From Mycobacterium terramassiliense (GTDB lineage Bacteria; Actinomycetota; Actinomycetes; Mycobacteriales; Mycobacteriaceae), in NCBI RefSeq assembly GCF_900157385.1, contig NZ_LT717701.1:2543247-2607129 (forward strand): a DNA stretch of 63,883 nucleotides, written 5' to 3'. The notes below the pieces were generated by a model. The model saw only the letters and a list, made by a program, of their open reading frames with translations, made no database searches and had not been told where the DNA came from. Numbering within the stretch: the stretch's first letter is position 1; each line of letters begins with the position of its first letter. Both the position numbers and the translations under genes were made by a program. This document shows positions 52,652-61,989 of the stretch, piece after piece.

Positions 52652-55310
52652 TTACTTCCAGAATTCGTTCATGGGTTGGGCATACATGTCATTGGCGGTC
52701 AGCGGTCCCAGAGCTCCCGGCGAAGGACTCAAGGCGTCCTCGATGGTGGCCATCAGGCTGTACTGGTCGTAGTGGCTGGTGGCGATGAAGTGGCCGGATT
52801 GCATCCCGCCAGTGGTTACGGCGCCCTGGTTGGGGATGACGATCATCGGAACGTTGTTGCCCTGGTTGCCGATGCCCAGTGACAGGTTGTTGTAGTCCTC
52901 GTCCCACGTAAGGATGATGACGTCCTTTTGCGTCGGGTCGGTCCACGTCGGCGAGCTCTGAATGGTGGACACCTGTTGCTGGACGAACTGGTCACCGGCC
53001 GCGATGTTGTACTGGTGCGTCGTGAGCTGGCTGCCCAGGAAGTTCAGAGCGCCGGTCGGTGTGCTGACCGGGCCTTCCATGTTGTTGGACTCGTTGGCAG
53101 CTATCCACGCGAATTGCGGTGCTTTGGTTGGGTCCGTCAGATTCGGGCCCAACGACGTCAGCGGAAGCAGGTGCGTCGGCAGGTAGCCCGGGGTTTGGTT
53201 GCCGTAGACGTAGTTGAACATGGCGAAGGGCAATTGGTCGACGGCGTAGTCACCCGAGTTGGTGATGGCACCGGGGTAGGGCATGCTTTGCGCGTAGCCG
53301 GCCCAGGTGACGCCCGAGGAATCCATTTTTGCCATGAGGTTGTTGGTCCCGTAGATGACGTTCGGCGGCGGGTTGACGTCGATGCCGTAATCCGTTCCGC
53401 CCAGGATCCGGAAGTAGTTGGGGTCGCTGGGGTGGCCCAGCGCGTAGTAGTTGTCGGCGTATCCGTAGGTGTTGATCAGGGAGTTGATGTACGGCGCGTT
53501 GGGGCTGCCGAGGATGTCGCCGACGCCGTGGTTCTCCATGTAGATCAGGAACACGTGATTCAGTTGGCCCACGTTGGACGTCGGTGGGGTGAGCGTCGGC
53601 TGGGCGAGGTTCGGATCGCCGACGGTGAACGACAGGTTGTCGGCGAAGGCGTTGTTGTAGTTGCCGAGGACCGGGTTGTGGTCGGCGAAGGTTGCGGTCA
53701 CCACGGCTTGGGTGGTGCCCACCGGGATCGTCCCGGAGACGTCCCGTGCCTGGAAACCGGTGATTCCCAAGCGATCCAGCGACGTGACCGAGCTGGTCGA
53801 GCCGGTGCCCAGGACGACCCCGCTGGCATTGAGGAAGGTGACCTGCAGCGAGGCCGAGGAGGGGTCTCCCAAGTAGCCGCCGAGCATTCCGCTCAGGGTG
53901 TACGGCGTTGTGCCGGTGTTGATCTTCCCGGCTGCGCCGGAGAGGTTGACTACCTGGCTGATGGTGGACGTGGCCACGGGTCCGCCGCCGGCGAAATTGC
54001 TGCCGCCGCCCGCGGGCGGGGTGCCGGGGAAGCCAAGGAAACCAGGCAGATTGGGGATGGAGAACGGTCCCGGATAGCCGCGCGGGGTGCCGTAGGCGAT
54101 GATCGTCGGGGTGCCGGTTACGGTCCAGCCCGGAATGGTCACCCCGCTGTAGCCCGACCCGGACGGGTCGGCAATTTCGAAGCCGGGGTTGACCAACAGG
54201 TTCGGGCTCATCGGCAATCCGGGAATCCCGTTGCGGCCGAGCAACATTCCGCCGGCCCCCACTGTGCCGGGGCCGCCCAGTAGCCCGGCAGCGGCGTTGC
54301 CGCCGTTACCGCCGTTGCCGCCGACGCCGACCAGGAAGGAACTGCCGCCGCTCCCGCCGCCCCCGCCGCTGAACGTCGAGGTGGCGGCGACGTCCGCGCC
54401 GGCCGCGCCGGGACCGCCGTTGCCCACCAGCGACCCGCCATTCCCGCCATGGCCACCGTCCCCGCCGGGGCCCGCCGCGGCGAATCCGCCGGGGCCGCCG
54501 GCACCGCCGGAGCCCACGAAACCGGCGCTGCCGCCCGCCCCGCCCTGGCCGCCCGGATTTGGCCCGACGGTTGCTCCCGAAGTGCCGCCGGCGCCACCGG
54601 CGCCGCCGGAGCCCACCCAGCCGGCGGTGGCGCCGGCGGCACTTCGGGAGCAACCGTCGGGCCAAATCCGGGCGGCCAGGGCAAGCCCCTCCGGTTCCGC
54701 CGGCCCCACCGGTGCCCAACAGCCATCCGCCGTGGCCGCCCGGACCGCCGGCCGCGCCGGTGCCGCCGGCCCCGCCTGCCCCGCCGGTGCCGATCAGCCC
54801 CGCGGCGCCGCCGGACCCGCCGCCGCTACCGGGCGCGCCGGACCCGCCGGCCCCGCCAGAACCGAGCAACCAGCCGCCGGCCCCACCGCTGGCCCCGGTC
54901 CCGGGCGCCGCGTTGGCGCCGTTGCCGATCAGTGGCCGCCCGGTCAACGTCAGGGTGTAGGCATTCGCCGCGTCCAGCAGATTCTGCTCGATGGCTTGCA
55001 GGTCCGGGAACTGCAGAAACGCTGCGCTCGTGGCCTCAGCGGAGGCGTAGGTACCCGCGCCGCCGCTCAGCGCCTGCACAAACTGCTGCTGAAACGCGAC
55101 CGCCTGTGCGCCCAACGTCTGATAGGTCTGCCCATAGCTGCCGAACAACCGCGCAATTCCGGCCGATACCTCATCGGCGGCCGCCGGCGCAATCCCGGTG
55201 GTCGACGGCGCCCATGTCGCCGCGGCCTCCTTGATCGCCTCCCCGATTCCACTCAACTCCGCCGAGGCCGCGGCCAAGGCCTCAGGTGCTGCGATCAGGA
55301 AAGCCGACAT
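52652..55310 (-). pseudogene. PE_PGRS with C-terminal phosphoesterase domain, broken by inverted duplication
   Basis: Reading from 55310: a PE domain (residues 1-~95, SAFLIAAPEALAAASAELSG...), the linker GRPLIGNGANA, and PGRS repeats that run out of frame near 54683. A second frame (in to 52652) continues PGRS, then a beta-sandwich-like segment (NLLVNPGFE) and a phosphoesterase domain (NHVFLIYMENHGVGDIL, DVIILTWDEDYNN, ATSHYDQYSLMATIED). The break is a perfect 58-bp inverted repeat; deleting one arm rejoins the frames into one 866-residue protein. It is either a recent null mutation or a sequencing/assembly artefact. Confidence 0.85.
54542..54682. repeat. 58-bp perfect inverted repeat inside the PE_PGRS gene
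   Basis: Arms 54542-54599 and 54625-54682 are exact reverse complements, separated by 25 bp. The two coding frames either side differ by exactly the arm length modulo 3, and removing the right arm gives an uninterrupted ...GTGGA-S-GWVGSGG... PGRS reading. Confidence 0.95.
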
Positions 55311-55405
55311 CTTCGACTCCCATCAAGTTCAACGGGGCGACTCGGACCGCTAACTCTATTGAGTAGACCCCCGAATGTGAAGCTTTTCTGGGCTCGGCAC
55401 GAGCG

Positions 55406-56272
55406 CTACTTGCGCAGGGTGAATTGGTTGAGATCGGTGTAGCCCTTGCGGAAGAGATTCGCGCAGCCGGTGAGGTACTTCATGTACATCTCGTAGACCT
55501 CCTCGGACTGAATCGCGATGGCCTCGTCTTTATGCGCCTCGAGGCCCGCGGCCCATACGTCCAGGGTCTTTGCGTAATGCCGCTGCAGCGATTGGCGACG
55601 CTTCAGCTTGAAGCCGGCCTTCGCCGAGAACTCTTTGACCATATCGATGGTCGGCAGGAAGCCGCCGGGAAATATCTCGGTTTTCATGAAGTCGCTGAAT
55701 TCGACTATCGCCGGAGTGAGCGGCAAGCCGGACTCGATGATCTCCTTCTCCGACAGGACGGTGATCGTGTGCAACAGCATCGTGCCGCCGCTCGGCAACA
55801 GCTCATAAGTTCTTTTGAAGAAGGCGTCGTAGCGGTCGTAGCCGACATGTTCGAATGGGCCGATCGCCACGATCCGGTCCACCGGCTCGTGAAACCGCTC
55901 CCAGCCCTCGAGCAACACGCGCTTGGAACGCGGGCTGTCCGAGGCGGCGAACAGCTGCTCGACGTGGGCGACCTGGTTTTTGGACAGGGTGATACCGACG
56001 ACGTTGACGTCGTATTTCTCGATGGCTCGCATCATGGCCGCGCCCCAGCCGCAGCCGAGGTCCAGCAGTGTCATGCCCGGCTGCAAGTCCAGCTTGCTCA
56101 GCGAAAGGTCGATTTTGGCGATCTGAGCCTGTTCGAGAGTCATGTCTTCGCCGCCAAGCCAGTAGGCGCACGTGTACATCTGGGTGCGGTCGAGGAACAG
56201 GCGGAAGAAGTCGTCGGAGAGGTCGTAATGCGCTTGCACATCCTCGAAATGCGGCGTCAGCTCCTCAGCCAT
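55406..56272 (-). CDS. Cyclopropane/mycolic acid methyltransferase
   Basis: A 288-residue SAM-dependent methyltransferase of the CmaA/MmaA/PcaA family, which modify mycolic acids. Motifs: the N-terminal YDLSDDFFRLFLD with bicarbonate-site Cys in YTCAYW, SAM loop LLDLGCGWGAAM (~residue 70), VVGITLSKNQ and IGPFEHVG with the catalytic Glu. The product (cyclopropane, methyl or oxygenated precursor) cannot be decided. The family His after GxE is replaced here (HVGYDRYDAFF), which may bear on specificity. Confidence 0.9.
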   Translation of the reverse strand: MAEELTPHFEDVQAHYDLSDDFFRLFLDRTQMYTCAYWLGGEDMTLEQAQIAKIDLSLSKLDLQPGMTLLDLGCGWGAAMMRAIEKYDVNVVGITLSKNQVAHVEQLFAASDSPRSKRVLLEGWERFHEPVDRIVAIGPFEHVGYDRYDAFFKRTYELLPSGGTMLLHTITVLSEKEIIESGLPLTPAIVEFSDFMKTEIFPGGFLPTIDMVKEFSAKAGFKLKRRQSLQRHYAKTLDVWAAGLEAHKDEAIAIQSEEVYEMYMKYLTGCANLFRKGYTDLNQFTLRK

Positions 56273-56396
56273 CGTTATATTGCCTCCAATCCCTGTGCGG
56301 CTAGGGGTTTGTGGCCCGCCCGGGGTGACCGTCGCTTGAGGTTACGACGACGTCCGTCTTCCCTGCCAGACATAAGGGTTGACGACGACGGCGCGG

Positions 56397-57377
56397 CTAG
56401 CCCGTTGCGTGGGCCAGATCGATGGCGTACTGATTCACAAAGGTGCCCGCCGGCGGATCGCCTTTGTCGCATGTCCCGTCGGATTCGCCGGGACGCTTGA
56501 TCCACAAGTAGGCGTCGGCGTGCGCGCCCGCGGTGGCGGAGGTCGGTGGAGTGCCCAGTCCCCGGCCGCTGGGGTTGCACCAGTTGAGCCCGGAGTCGGG
56601 CGCCGGCCCGGCGCCGTTGCGCGACGTGTCGATCACGTAGTGCGCGCCATTCGTGAGCCCGGAAATCGCCTCCCCGTAACCGATTTCGTCCCCGGTGGTG
56701 TAGAAGTTCGCGGTGTTGAGGCTGAAACCCCGCGCGCGGGCGACGTCGACCTTGTTGAGCCTGGCGGCCATGTCCTCCGCGCTATGCCAGCGCAAGTGAC
56801 CGCCGTCGACGTAGACGGCCGTGCCCGGGTTGCGCGTCAGCGTGTCCACGGCGTAGCGAATCAGGTCGTAGCGTTCCTGGCGCTGGTCGGCCGACAGGCA
56901 GTCCGCCATGGCCAGCGCATCGGGTTCGAGGACGATCGCCGTCCGCGTGGCGCCGACGCTGGACGCGATGCCGTCGATCCACCCGCGGTAGTCGTCGGCC
57001 GTCGCCATGCCACCCGCGGCAAAGCTGCCACAGTCGCGGTGCGGGATCCCATAAATCGCCAGCACCGGGATGGCGCCGGCGGCCGCGGCGTCGCCGGTGT
57101 ATTTCGCGACCGTCGAGGCCGAAGAGCCCGGGACGATCCAGTAGGCCTGCGGCGTGTTGGCGATGGCGGTCAACTCGGGACTCGGCGGATCGGCATGCTG
57201 CGCGGCGCGCATGGCCGCCGAGTTGGGATTGACGTAGAACGGCATGCCGGCCAACGGGTTGGCGTCGTCGGCCAAGCGCACCGCCGGATCGGCGAGGCAG
57301 CCCGTCCCGACAACGGCCGCGACCGTGAGGACGGGGGCGATCCAACGCGCGAGTGCATGAGTAGCTGAGAACGTCAC
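56397..57377 (-). CDS. Exported glycoside hydrolase family 6 (cellulase-like)
   Basis: A 326-residue exported beta-glucanase-type protein. Catalytic Asp regions HRDCGSFAAGGM (~residue 116) and VLEPDALAMADC (~150) match family 6, and the barrel end GTFVNQYAIDLAHATG is typical. A signal peptide precedes LADPAVRL; a Cys there (TGCLADP) is not a standard lipobox. Mycobacteria keep such enzymes for unknown glucan remodelling or cellulose-containing biofilms. Confidence 0.88.
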   Translation of the reverse strand: MTFSATHALARWIAPVLTVAAVVGTGCLADPAVRLADDANPLAGMPFYVNPNSAAMRAAQHADPPSPELTAIANTPQAYWIVPGSSASTVAKYTGDAAAAGAIPVLAIYGIPHRDCGSFAAGGMATADDYRGWIDGIASSVGATRTAIVLEPDALAMADCLSADQRQERYDLIRYAVDTLTRNPGTAVYVDGGHLRWHSAEDMAARLNKVDVARARGFSLNTANFYTTGDEIGYGEAISGLTNGAHYVIDTSRNGAGPAPDSGLNWCNPSGRGLGTPPTSATAGAHADAYLWIKRPGESDGTCDKGDPPAGTFVNQYAIDLAHATG

Positions 57378-57464
57378 CCCAGGAAAATTAGTGCATTGAG
57401 CCCCAGTCGCCGACGGCAGGTGATGGTGCGCTCGGCGGGCTCGGCGGCGGGCTAGATTACCCGT

Positions 57465-58367
57465 ATGCGGGTTGTTCGCCTGTTCGTTGCCGTCCTGGCG
57501 ATTCTCACGGCGGGGTTACTGCCGGCAGCACCCGCCGGCGCCCAACCGCCGTCCAAGCTCGCCGAGCACATCACCGACAACACCGGGGCGCTGACGGACT
57601 CCGGCCGTGCCGCGGTCAGCTCGGCCATCGACCGGCTGTACCGCGACCGGCACATCCAGCTGTGGGTGGTCTACGTCGACAATTTCTCCAAGTTCAGGCC
57701 CGACAACTGGGCGAACCAAACCCGCACCGCCAGCGGCATGGGCGACCACGACGCGCTATTGGCCGTAGCCACGAACACCAAGCTGTACGTGTTCGACGTG
57801 CCGAGCCTTCCGGCGGCCGAGTTAAACGCTTTGCGCAGCAACCATATTGATCCGGCGATCAACGCCAAAGAATGGAGCATCGCCGCGGTCGCTGCGGCCG
57901 ACGGGTTGGACCAATCGGCGAGCCCGGCGACCTCATCGAAGCGCAATTGGGTGCCGATCGCGATCGCGGTCATCGCCGTTGTGGTCGTCGCCGCGGTGGC
58001 AGTGCTCGTGCTCTATCGCGCGCGCCGGCGCCGGCGCGCCGCGCGTGGTGATGGGCAGGTGAGCATCGAGGGATGCGATCGGTCGTTGGGCCAGGCGTTG
58101 GTTACCGCGGACGCCCGAGTGCGCCAGATTTCCGACTACGCCGGCAAACATCGCGACAGCATCGGCACCGAGGCCCAGGCGCGGCTCGAAGACGCGAAGC
58201 GGCATCTGGCGGCGGCGCACGGCACCCAGGCGACGAACGAGGCCGGAGCAATCGCCTATGCCCACCGGGCGTCGACGCTGGCCGCGCAGGCGCAAACGCT
58301 GGCAAATAACGACGTGCTGGCGGCGCACGGCACGCGACGGCGTCGAGGCAGCGCATCGAAGCGCTGA
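57465..58367 (+). CDS. TPM-domain exported membrane protein
   Basis: A 300-residue protein: signal peptide (1-~27, cleavage AGA-QPP), an extracytoplasmic TPM domain (30-~140; VTDNTGALTD-like ITDNTGALTDSGRAAV and LWVVYVDNFSKF), one membrane helix (~163-186) with an Arg-rich stop, and a helical cytosolic tail. It is shorter than the ~660-residue Rv2345 relative. Role unknown; the family occurs in membrane and stress processes. Confidence 0.75.
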   Translation: MRVVRLFVAVLAILTAGLLPAAPAGAQPPSKLAEHITDNTGALTDSGRAAVSSAIDRLYRDRHIQLWVVYVDNFSKFRPDNWANQTRTASGMGDHDALLAVATNTKLYVFDVPSLPAAELNALRSNHIDPAINAKEWSIAAVAAADGLDQSASPATSSKRNWVPIAIAVIAVVVVAAVAVLVLYRARRRRRAARGDGQVSIEGCDRSLGQALVTADARVRQISDYAGKHRDSIGTEAQARLEDAKRHLAAAHGTQATNEAGAIAYAHRASTLAAQAQTLANNDVLAAHGTRRRRGSASKR

Positions 58368-58416
58368 TTGGTCGGTCCGGCCCGCAAGCCCGAGAACCGT
58401 TGCGGCGAGAGCGCTG

Positions 58417-58770
58417 TCAGGTGCAAAGGGTCGGGGCGTCGCACACGTTGCCGGGACAGTACGTCGAGTGTGCGGCGTTGACCAAGGTCCCGACGTCCAG
58501 CAACGTCACGCCCCGCGCATTCAAATGGGCGTGAATGTCGTCGGCGATCTGTTGCGGCGTCCAACCCCACGTGAGGTCGTAGCAGACGAGATGCGCCTCT
58601 CCGATGAGCGCCTCTTCCGTCTTGGGCGGCCACGTAAGGCCGACGGCGCGCAGTTGAGCGAGGTAGGCGTCATCGGCCGGGGTGGCAGTCGCGACTGCGG
58701 AGCTACTAACCAAGGCAGCGCCGGCCATCACGGGGACGGTAAGCGTTGCGAGCCAGCGAGGTGAGGACAT
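58417..58770 (-). CDS. DUF732 exported protein
   Basis: A 117-residue DUF732 protein: signal peptide (cleavage near ATA-TPA, residue ~30), the DDAYLAQLRAVGL opening and a Cys in HLVCYDL, then NAAHSTYCPG. Abundant in mycobacterial culture filtrates, no known activity. It converges with the TPM-domain gene. Confidence 0.8.
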   Translation of the reverse strand: MSSPRWLATLTVPVMAGAALVSSSAVATATPADDAYLAQLRAVGLTWPPKTEEALIGEAHLVCYDLTWGWTPQQIADDIHAHLNARGVTLLDVGTLVNAAHSTYCPGNVCDAPTLCT

Positions 58771-58889
58771 TGATACGGCTCCCTTTTCCTATTGGCGTCG
58801 ACGACGCCGTCAGTGCGGGTCCAAGCGGCATGACGAATGCTAGCCGTGTCCAGCGGCCACCGAATGTCATTCGGCGCGGATGCAGACGG

Positions 58890-59498
58890 CTAACCCCTGC
58901 TTGAGTACAGAGCGCGTTCCCAGATCGTGGCGAGTGTGTCCACGAGCGCGTGCAGGTCCGCGTCGGAGGTGTCAGGGGTCAGCGTCAGCAGCCGGTGGAC
59001 GTTCATGGTCACCAATGCCGTTGCCGTTCCTCGGGAATCGGCGATCCCGCTGTTCGTGGCGTCAACGATTGACTCGGCGACCTCGATCACCGGGTCGACG
59101 AGGGCCGAGCGGGCAGCGGCCACCTCGGGATCATTGCCCGACGACCAGAACACCGCTCGCAGAATCGCGCCGTGCCGGCGATAGGTGTGTGCGGCACTCA
59201 GGAGCGCCTCGCGCCCGGCGGCAATGGGATCCTCGGCTTGGCGCCATCGGGCCAGCGCCTCGTCGTCCTCGACACGCAGGGGCCGCACCAACGCTCCGAT
59301 CAGTTCGGCGCGGTCGCGGAAATATACATAAAAGGACTTGCGCGACAGGGTGGTTCGACCCATGATCGCTGCCACGGTTACCGCATAAGCGGGTTGCTCG
59401 GCCAGCAATCCGGATGCCGCTTCGAGGATTTCGCGCCGAGCCTCTGCCGGAGCGCGACGGCGCCGGCGCGGGGGACCGGAACCTTCGCCACGAGCCAC
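58890..59498 (-). CDS. TetR-family regulator
   Basis: About 202 residues from the GTG at 59498. HTH region SGLLAEQPAYAVTVAAIMGRTTLSRKSFYVYF, here split as YAVTVAAIMGR and TTLSRKSFYVYF, lies at residues ~30-65. The EthR-like helix composition follows. The frame stays open well upstream (to 60014) but that covers the operators and the divergent gene. Two tandem copies of a palindrome occupy the divergent promoter, so it represses itself and the membrane-protein gene. Confidence 0.85.
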   Translation of the reverse strand: MARGEGSGPPRRRRRAPAEARREILEAASGLLAEQPAYAVTVAAIMGRTTLSRKSFYVYFRDRAELIGALVRPLRVEDDEALARWRQAEDPIAAGREALLSAAHTYRRHGAILRAVFWSSGNDPEVAAARSALVDPVIEVAESIVDATNSGIADSRGTATALVTMNVHRLLTLTPDTSDADLHALVDTLATIWERALYSSRG

Positions 59499-59504
59499 TC
59501 CTGT

Positions 59505-59523
59505 TACTGCCACAGTGGCAGTA
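59505..59523. promoter_or_regulatory. TetR operator 1
   Basis: TACTGCC-ACAGT-GGCAGTA, perfect 7-bp arms with a 5-bp spacer; the spacer bases 59512-59513 and 59515-59516 extend the arms to 9 bp. Seven bases upstream of the TetR GTG. Confidence 0.75.
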
Positions 59524-59537
59524 TAGTCAGTCCCCGT

Positions 59538-59556
59538 TACTGCCGCCCTGGCAGTA
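59538..59556. promoter_or_regulatory. TetR operator 2
   Basis: TACTGCC-GCCCT-GGCAGTA with the same arms and spacer length as operator 1, centred 33 bp away (about three helical turns), between the two divergent starts. Confidence 0.75.
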
Positions 59557-59576
59557 ACGGGTGGGAGGAGCCTCCG

Positions 59577-59969
59577 ATGAGGTCTGGCTGGACGGGCGCC
59601 GGGAGCGCCCCGCGCTGGTACTGCATGGCTGTTGCGTTGTTTCTCGGGGTGCGTGCGACCTCGACGCTGGTGGCGGGAGCAAGTTTTGCCCTGCCCGGGG
59701 ATGGCTGGCGCTCGGTCTGGCAGCTCGCGATGGTCGGTGTGCTCGCCGCCGGCATCGCCTATCCACGGGCCGCGCCCGCGGCGGCGTTGACGGTCGGACT
59801 GGTCTACGCCGTGGCGACCGTGCTCGAGGCATTCCACGGCACCGACCTGCTGGGAGCGGTGCCCGTCGACCTTCGCGACCGCGTCGTTCATCCGCTGCTG
59901 GCGGGGCTGGCCTTGGCCTGCGTGCTGCTGGGACGGCGGCGGAGCGCCGGTCCGCTGTCCTCGACGTGA
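59577..59969 (+). CDS. Small four-helix membrane protein, target of the divergent TetR
   Basis: 130 residues with four hydrophobic segments (about 14-34, 45-62, 66-85, 101-117), ending in a basic tail. A strong GGGAGGAG ribosome site lies seven bases before the ATG at 59577. I do not recognise the family. The twin operator between it and the TetR gene makes it the likely regulated product, perhaps an ion or lipid membrane factor. It converges on the MFS gene with a 19-bp gap. Confidence 0.65.
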   Translation: MRSGWTGAGSAPRWYCMAVALFLGVRATSTLVAGASFALPGDGWRSVWQLAMVGVLAAGIAYPRAAPAAALTVGLVYAVATVLEAFHGTDLLGAVPVDLRDRVVHPLLAGLALACVLLGRRRSAGPLSST

Positions 59970-59988
59970 ATCTGGTTGGGGTCCAGGA

Positions 59989-61740
59989 TCATTCGGTCTT
60001 GCCTTGTTCGACATCGTCGCCGTAGCGTCCTGGGTTGACCAGTGATGCCAGCGCGCCGGCCAGCATCATGACCGCCGCCGCGACGAATACCACCACCAGT
60101 CCGGCGTGGAACGGCCCCGCTATCAGCTCCGGGAAGAACGATTTGCCGGTGAGCACGTTGGCGTTGACGCCGGGTTGCTGCAGTGCATCCGACCGTGCGA
60201 GCAACTCGCCGATCGGGTTGTAACCAAGAAACGCCGCGAACAGGCTGCCCACCGGCGGCAGGTTGGCCACATCCTGCGCCACCGCCGCCGATACTCCGTG
60301 CCGTTGCAGTCCGCTGCTCAGCGCCTGCGGCAGGGTGTGCGCCAGCCCAACGACCATCAGCGAGAAGAAGACTCCGATCGACAGCGCCGAGCCGGCGTTG
60401 AAGAACGTCGCCCGAACGCCGGACGCGGCGCCCCGTTGCGCGGGCGGCACGCTCGACATGATCGCGGCGGTGTTGGGCGCGGTGAAGATGCCGCCACCCA
60501 CGGCGTTGAGGAAGGTCAGCAGCGCGAAGATCCGGTAGTCGAAATTCACGGGGATCATCAGCAGCCCGATGAACGTGCCCGCCATCAGCAGCATCCCGGC
60601 GACGGCGAACGGCCGCGCGCCGAACCGGTCCGCCAGCCATCCCGCCATCGGTGCCGCGAACAGGAACCCGATGGTCGCCGGCAACAGGTAGATGCCCGAC
60701 CACAGCGGCGTCGACTCGAAGCTGTATCCATGAAGCGGCAACCAGATGCCCTGCAGCCAGATGATCAGCATGAACTGCAAGCCGCCGCGTCCCATCGACG
60801 ACATCAGGTTGGCCAGGTTGCCCATCCCGAACGCCGTCGACCGAAACAGCCGGATGTCGACCATCGGCTGCGGCGCTCGCGACTCGATGATGCAGAAGGC
60901 GACCAGCAAGAACAGACCGAACGCGATCGAGCCCAGCACCCATGGGTTCGTCCAGCCCGTCGCATGCTTCCCGTACGGCTGAATGCCGTACGTGATTCCC
61001 ACCAGGATGATGGTCAGGCCGGCGGCGAATGTCAGTGTGCCGGGCCAGTCCAACGGCCCGGGTGTACGAACGCCGATCTCGTGCAGCGAACGCAGGCCCC
61101 AGACGGTGCCCACCAAGCCGATCGGCACGCCGACCCAGAAGATCGCGCGCCAGTCCCACCCCGACAGCAGCCCGCCGATCAGCAGGCCGAGGAACGAGCC
61201 GGCCACCGCCGCGACCATGTTGAACCCGAGCGCCATGCCGCGCTGGTTGCTCGGGAATGCATCGGTAAGGATCGCCGCCGACAACGCCATCAGGATCGCG
61301 CCGCCGATGCCCTGGATGACGCGCCAGCCGATCAGCCATAGCGCGCCGCGGGCGAGGTGGAACGGGTCGAACGAGAGCGCGATCGCCGCGACGGTGAATA
61401 CCGCGAAGCCGAAGTTGTAGATGCGCACCCGGCCGTACATGTCGCCGAGTCGTCCGACGAACACGACCAGGACGGCGGTGACGACGAGATAGCCCATGAG
61501 CATCCACAGCAGAAAGCCGATGTTCGCCGGGGCCAGTGGATCCAGGCCGATCCCGCGGAAGATGGCGGGCAAGGAGATCAGCACGATCGACGCGTTGATC
61601 ATCGCCAGCAGCATGCCCAGCGTCGTGTTCGACAGCGCGACCCACTTGTAGTGCGCGTGGTCGCGGTCCCACCGGAGCCGACGGCCGTTCGTCCGGGTGG
61701 GTGCCAGCGTCGGGTCGGTCGCGGCGAGGCTGTCCGCCAT
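59989..61740 (-). CDS. DHA2-type MFS exporter (EmrB/QacA-like)
   Basis: A 583-residue drug/proton antiporter with about fourteen membrane helices. The family motif GRLGDMYGRVRIYN (motif A, helix 2-3 loop, ~residue 96) is intact, and motif C-like GPLDWPG region precedes helix 7. The ATG at 61740 is the start. The dyad at 61792-61804 upstream may bind a regulator; no regulator is adjacent on this side. Substrate unknown. Confidence 0.88.
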   Translation of the reverse strand: MADSLAATDPTLAPTRTNGRRLRWDRDHAHYKWVALSNTTLGMLLAMINASIVLISLPAIFRGIGLDPLAPANIGFLLWMLMGYLVVTAVLVVFVGRLGDMYGRVRIYNFGFAVFTVAAIALSFDPFHLARGALWLIGWRVIQGIGGAILMALSAAILTDAFPSNQRGMALGFNMVAAVAGSFLGLLIGGLLSGWDWRAIFWVGVPIGLVGTVWGLRSLHEIGVRTPGPLDWPGTLTFAAGLTIILVGITYGIQPYGKHATGWTNPWVLGSIAFGLFLLVAFCIIESRAPQPMVDIRLFRSTAFGMGNLANLMSSMGRGGLQFMLIIWLQGIWLPLHGYSFESTPLWSGIYLLPATIGFLFAAPMAGWLADRFGARPFAVAGMLLMAGTFIGLLMIPVNFDYRIFALLTFLNAVGGGIFTAPNTAAIMSSVPPAQRGAASGVRATFFNAGSALSIGVFFSLMVVGLAHTLPQALSSGLQRHGVSAAVAQDVANLPPVGSLFAAFLGYNPIGELLARSDALQQPGVNANVLTGKSFFPELIAGPFHAGLVVVFVAAAVMMLAGALASLVNPGRYGDDVEQGKTE

Positions 61741-61791
61741 CTATATCCCAGTCGTCATCAGTCATCGCCTGCCCGTTGCGCCAAAGGTACT

Positions 61792-61804
61792 TATGTTAGA
61801 CATA
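61792..61804. promoter_or_regulatory. Candidate operator upstream of the MFS gene
   Basis: TATGT-TAG-ACATA, perfect 5-bp arms in an AT-rich stretch 52 bp from the MFS start, followed by a short ACAAACAAAC run. Seen symmetry only. Confidence 0.4.
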
Positions 61805-61989
61805 CAAACAAACGGGAAGCGACGGGCGAGAGCTGACCACGACAACGAGTCGTCAGCGAAATCAACCGGCCCTGGCATCAGGCCCCGCTGCTCTCTGCGA
61901 AACCCTTACTGCCCAGGCCAATCCGACTGGGCCGCCCGCACCGTAGCGCGCTGTTGCTCGTGCCTGAGCGGATCGGGCCCCGCCGGGAT

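Noticed and set aside
52928..54283. 451-codon open frame on the plus strand
   Set aside because: Antisense of the PE_PGRS-phosphoesterase gene and without recognisable domains.
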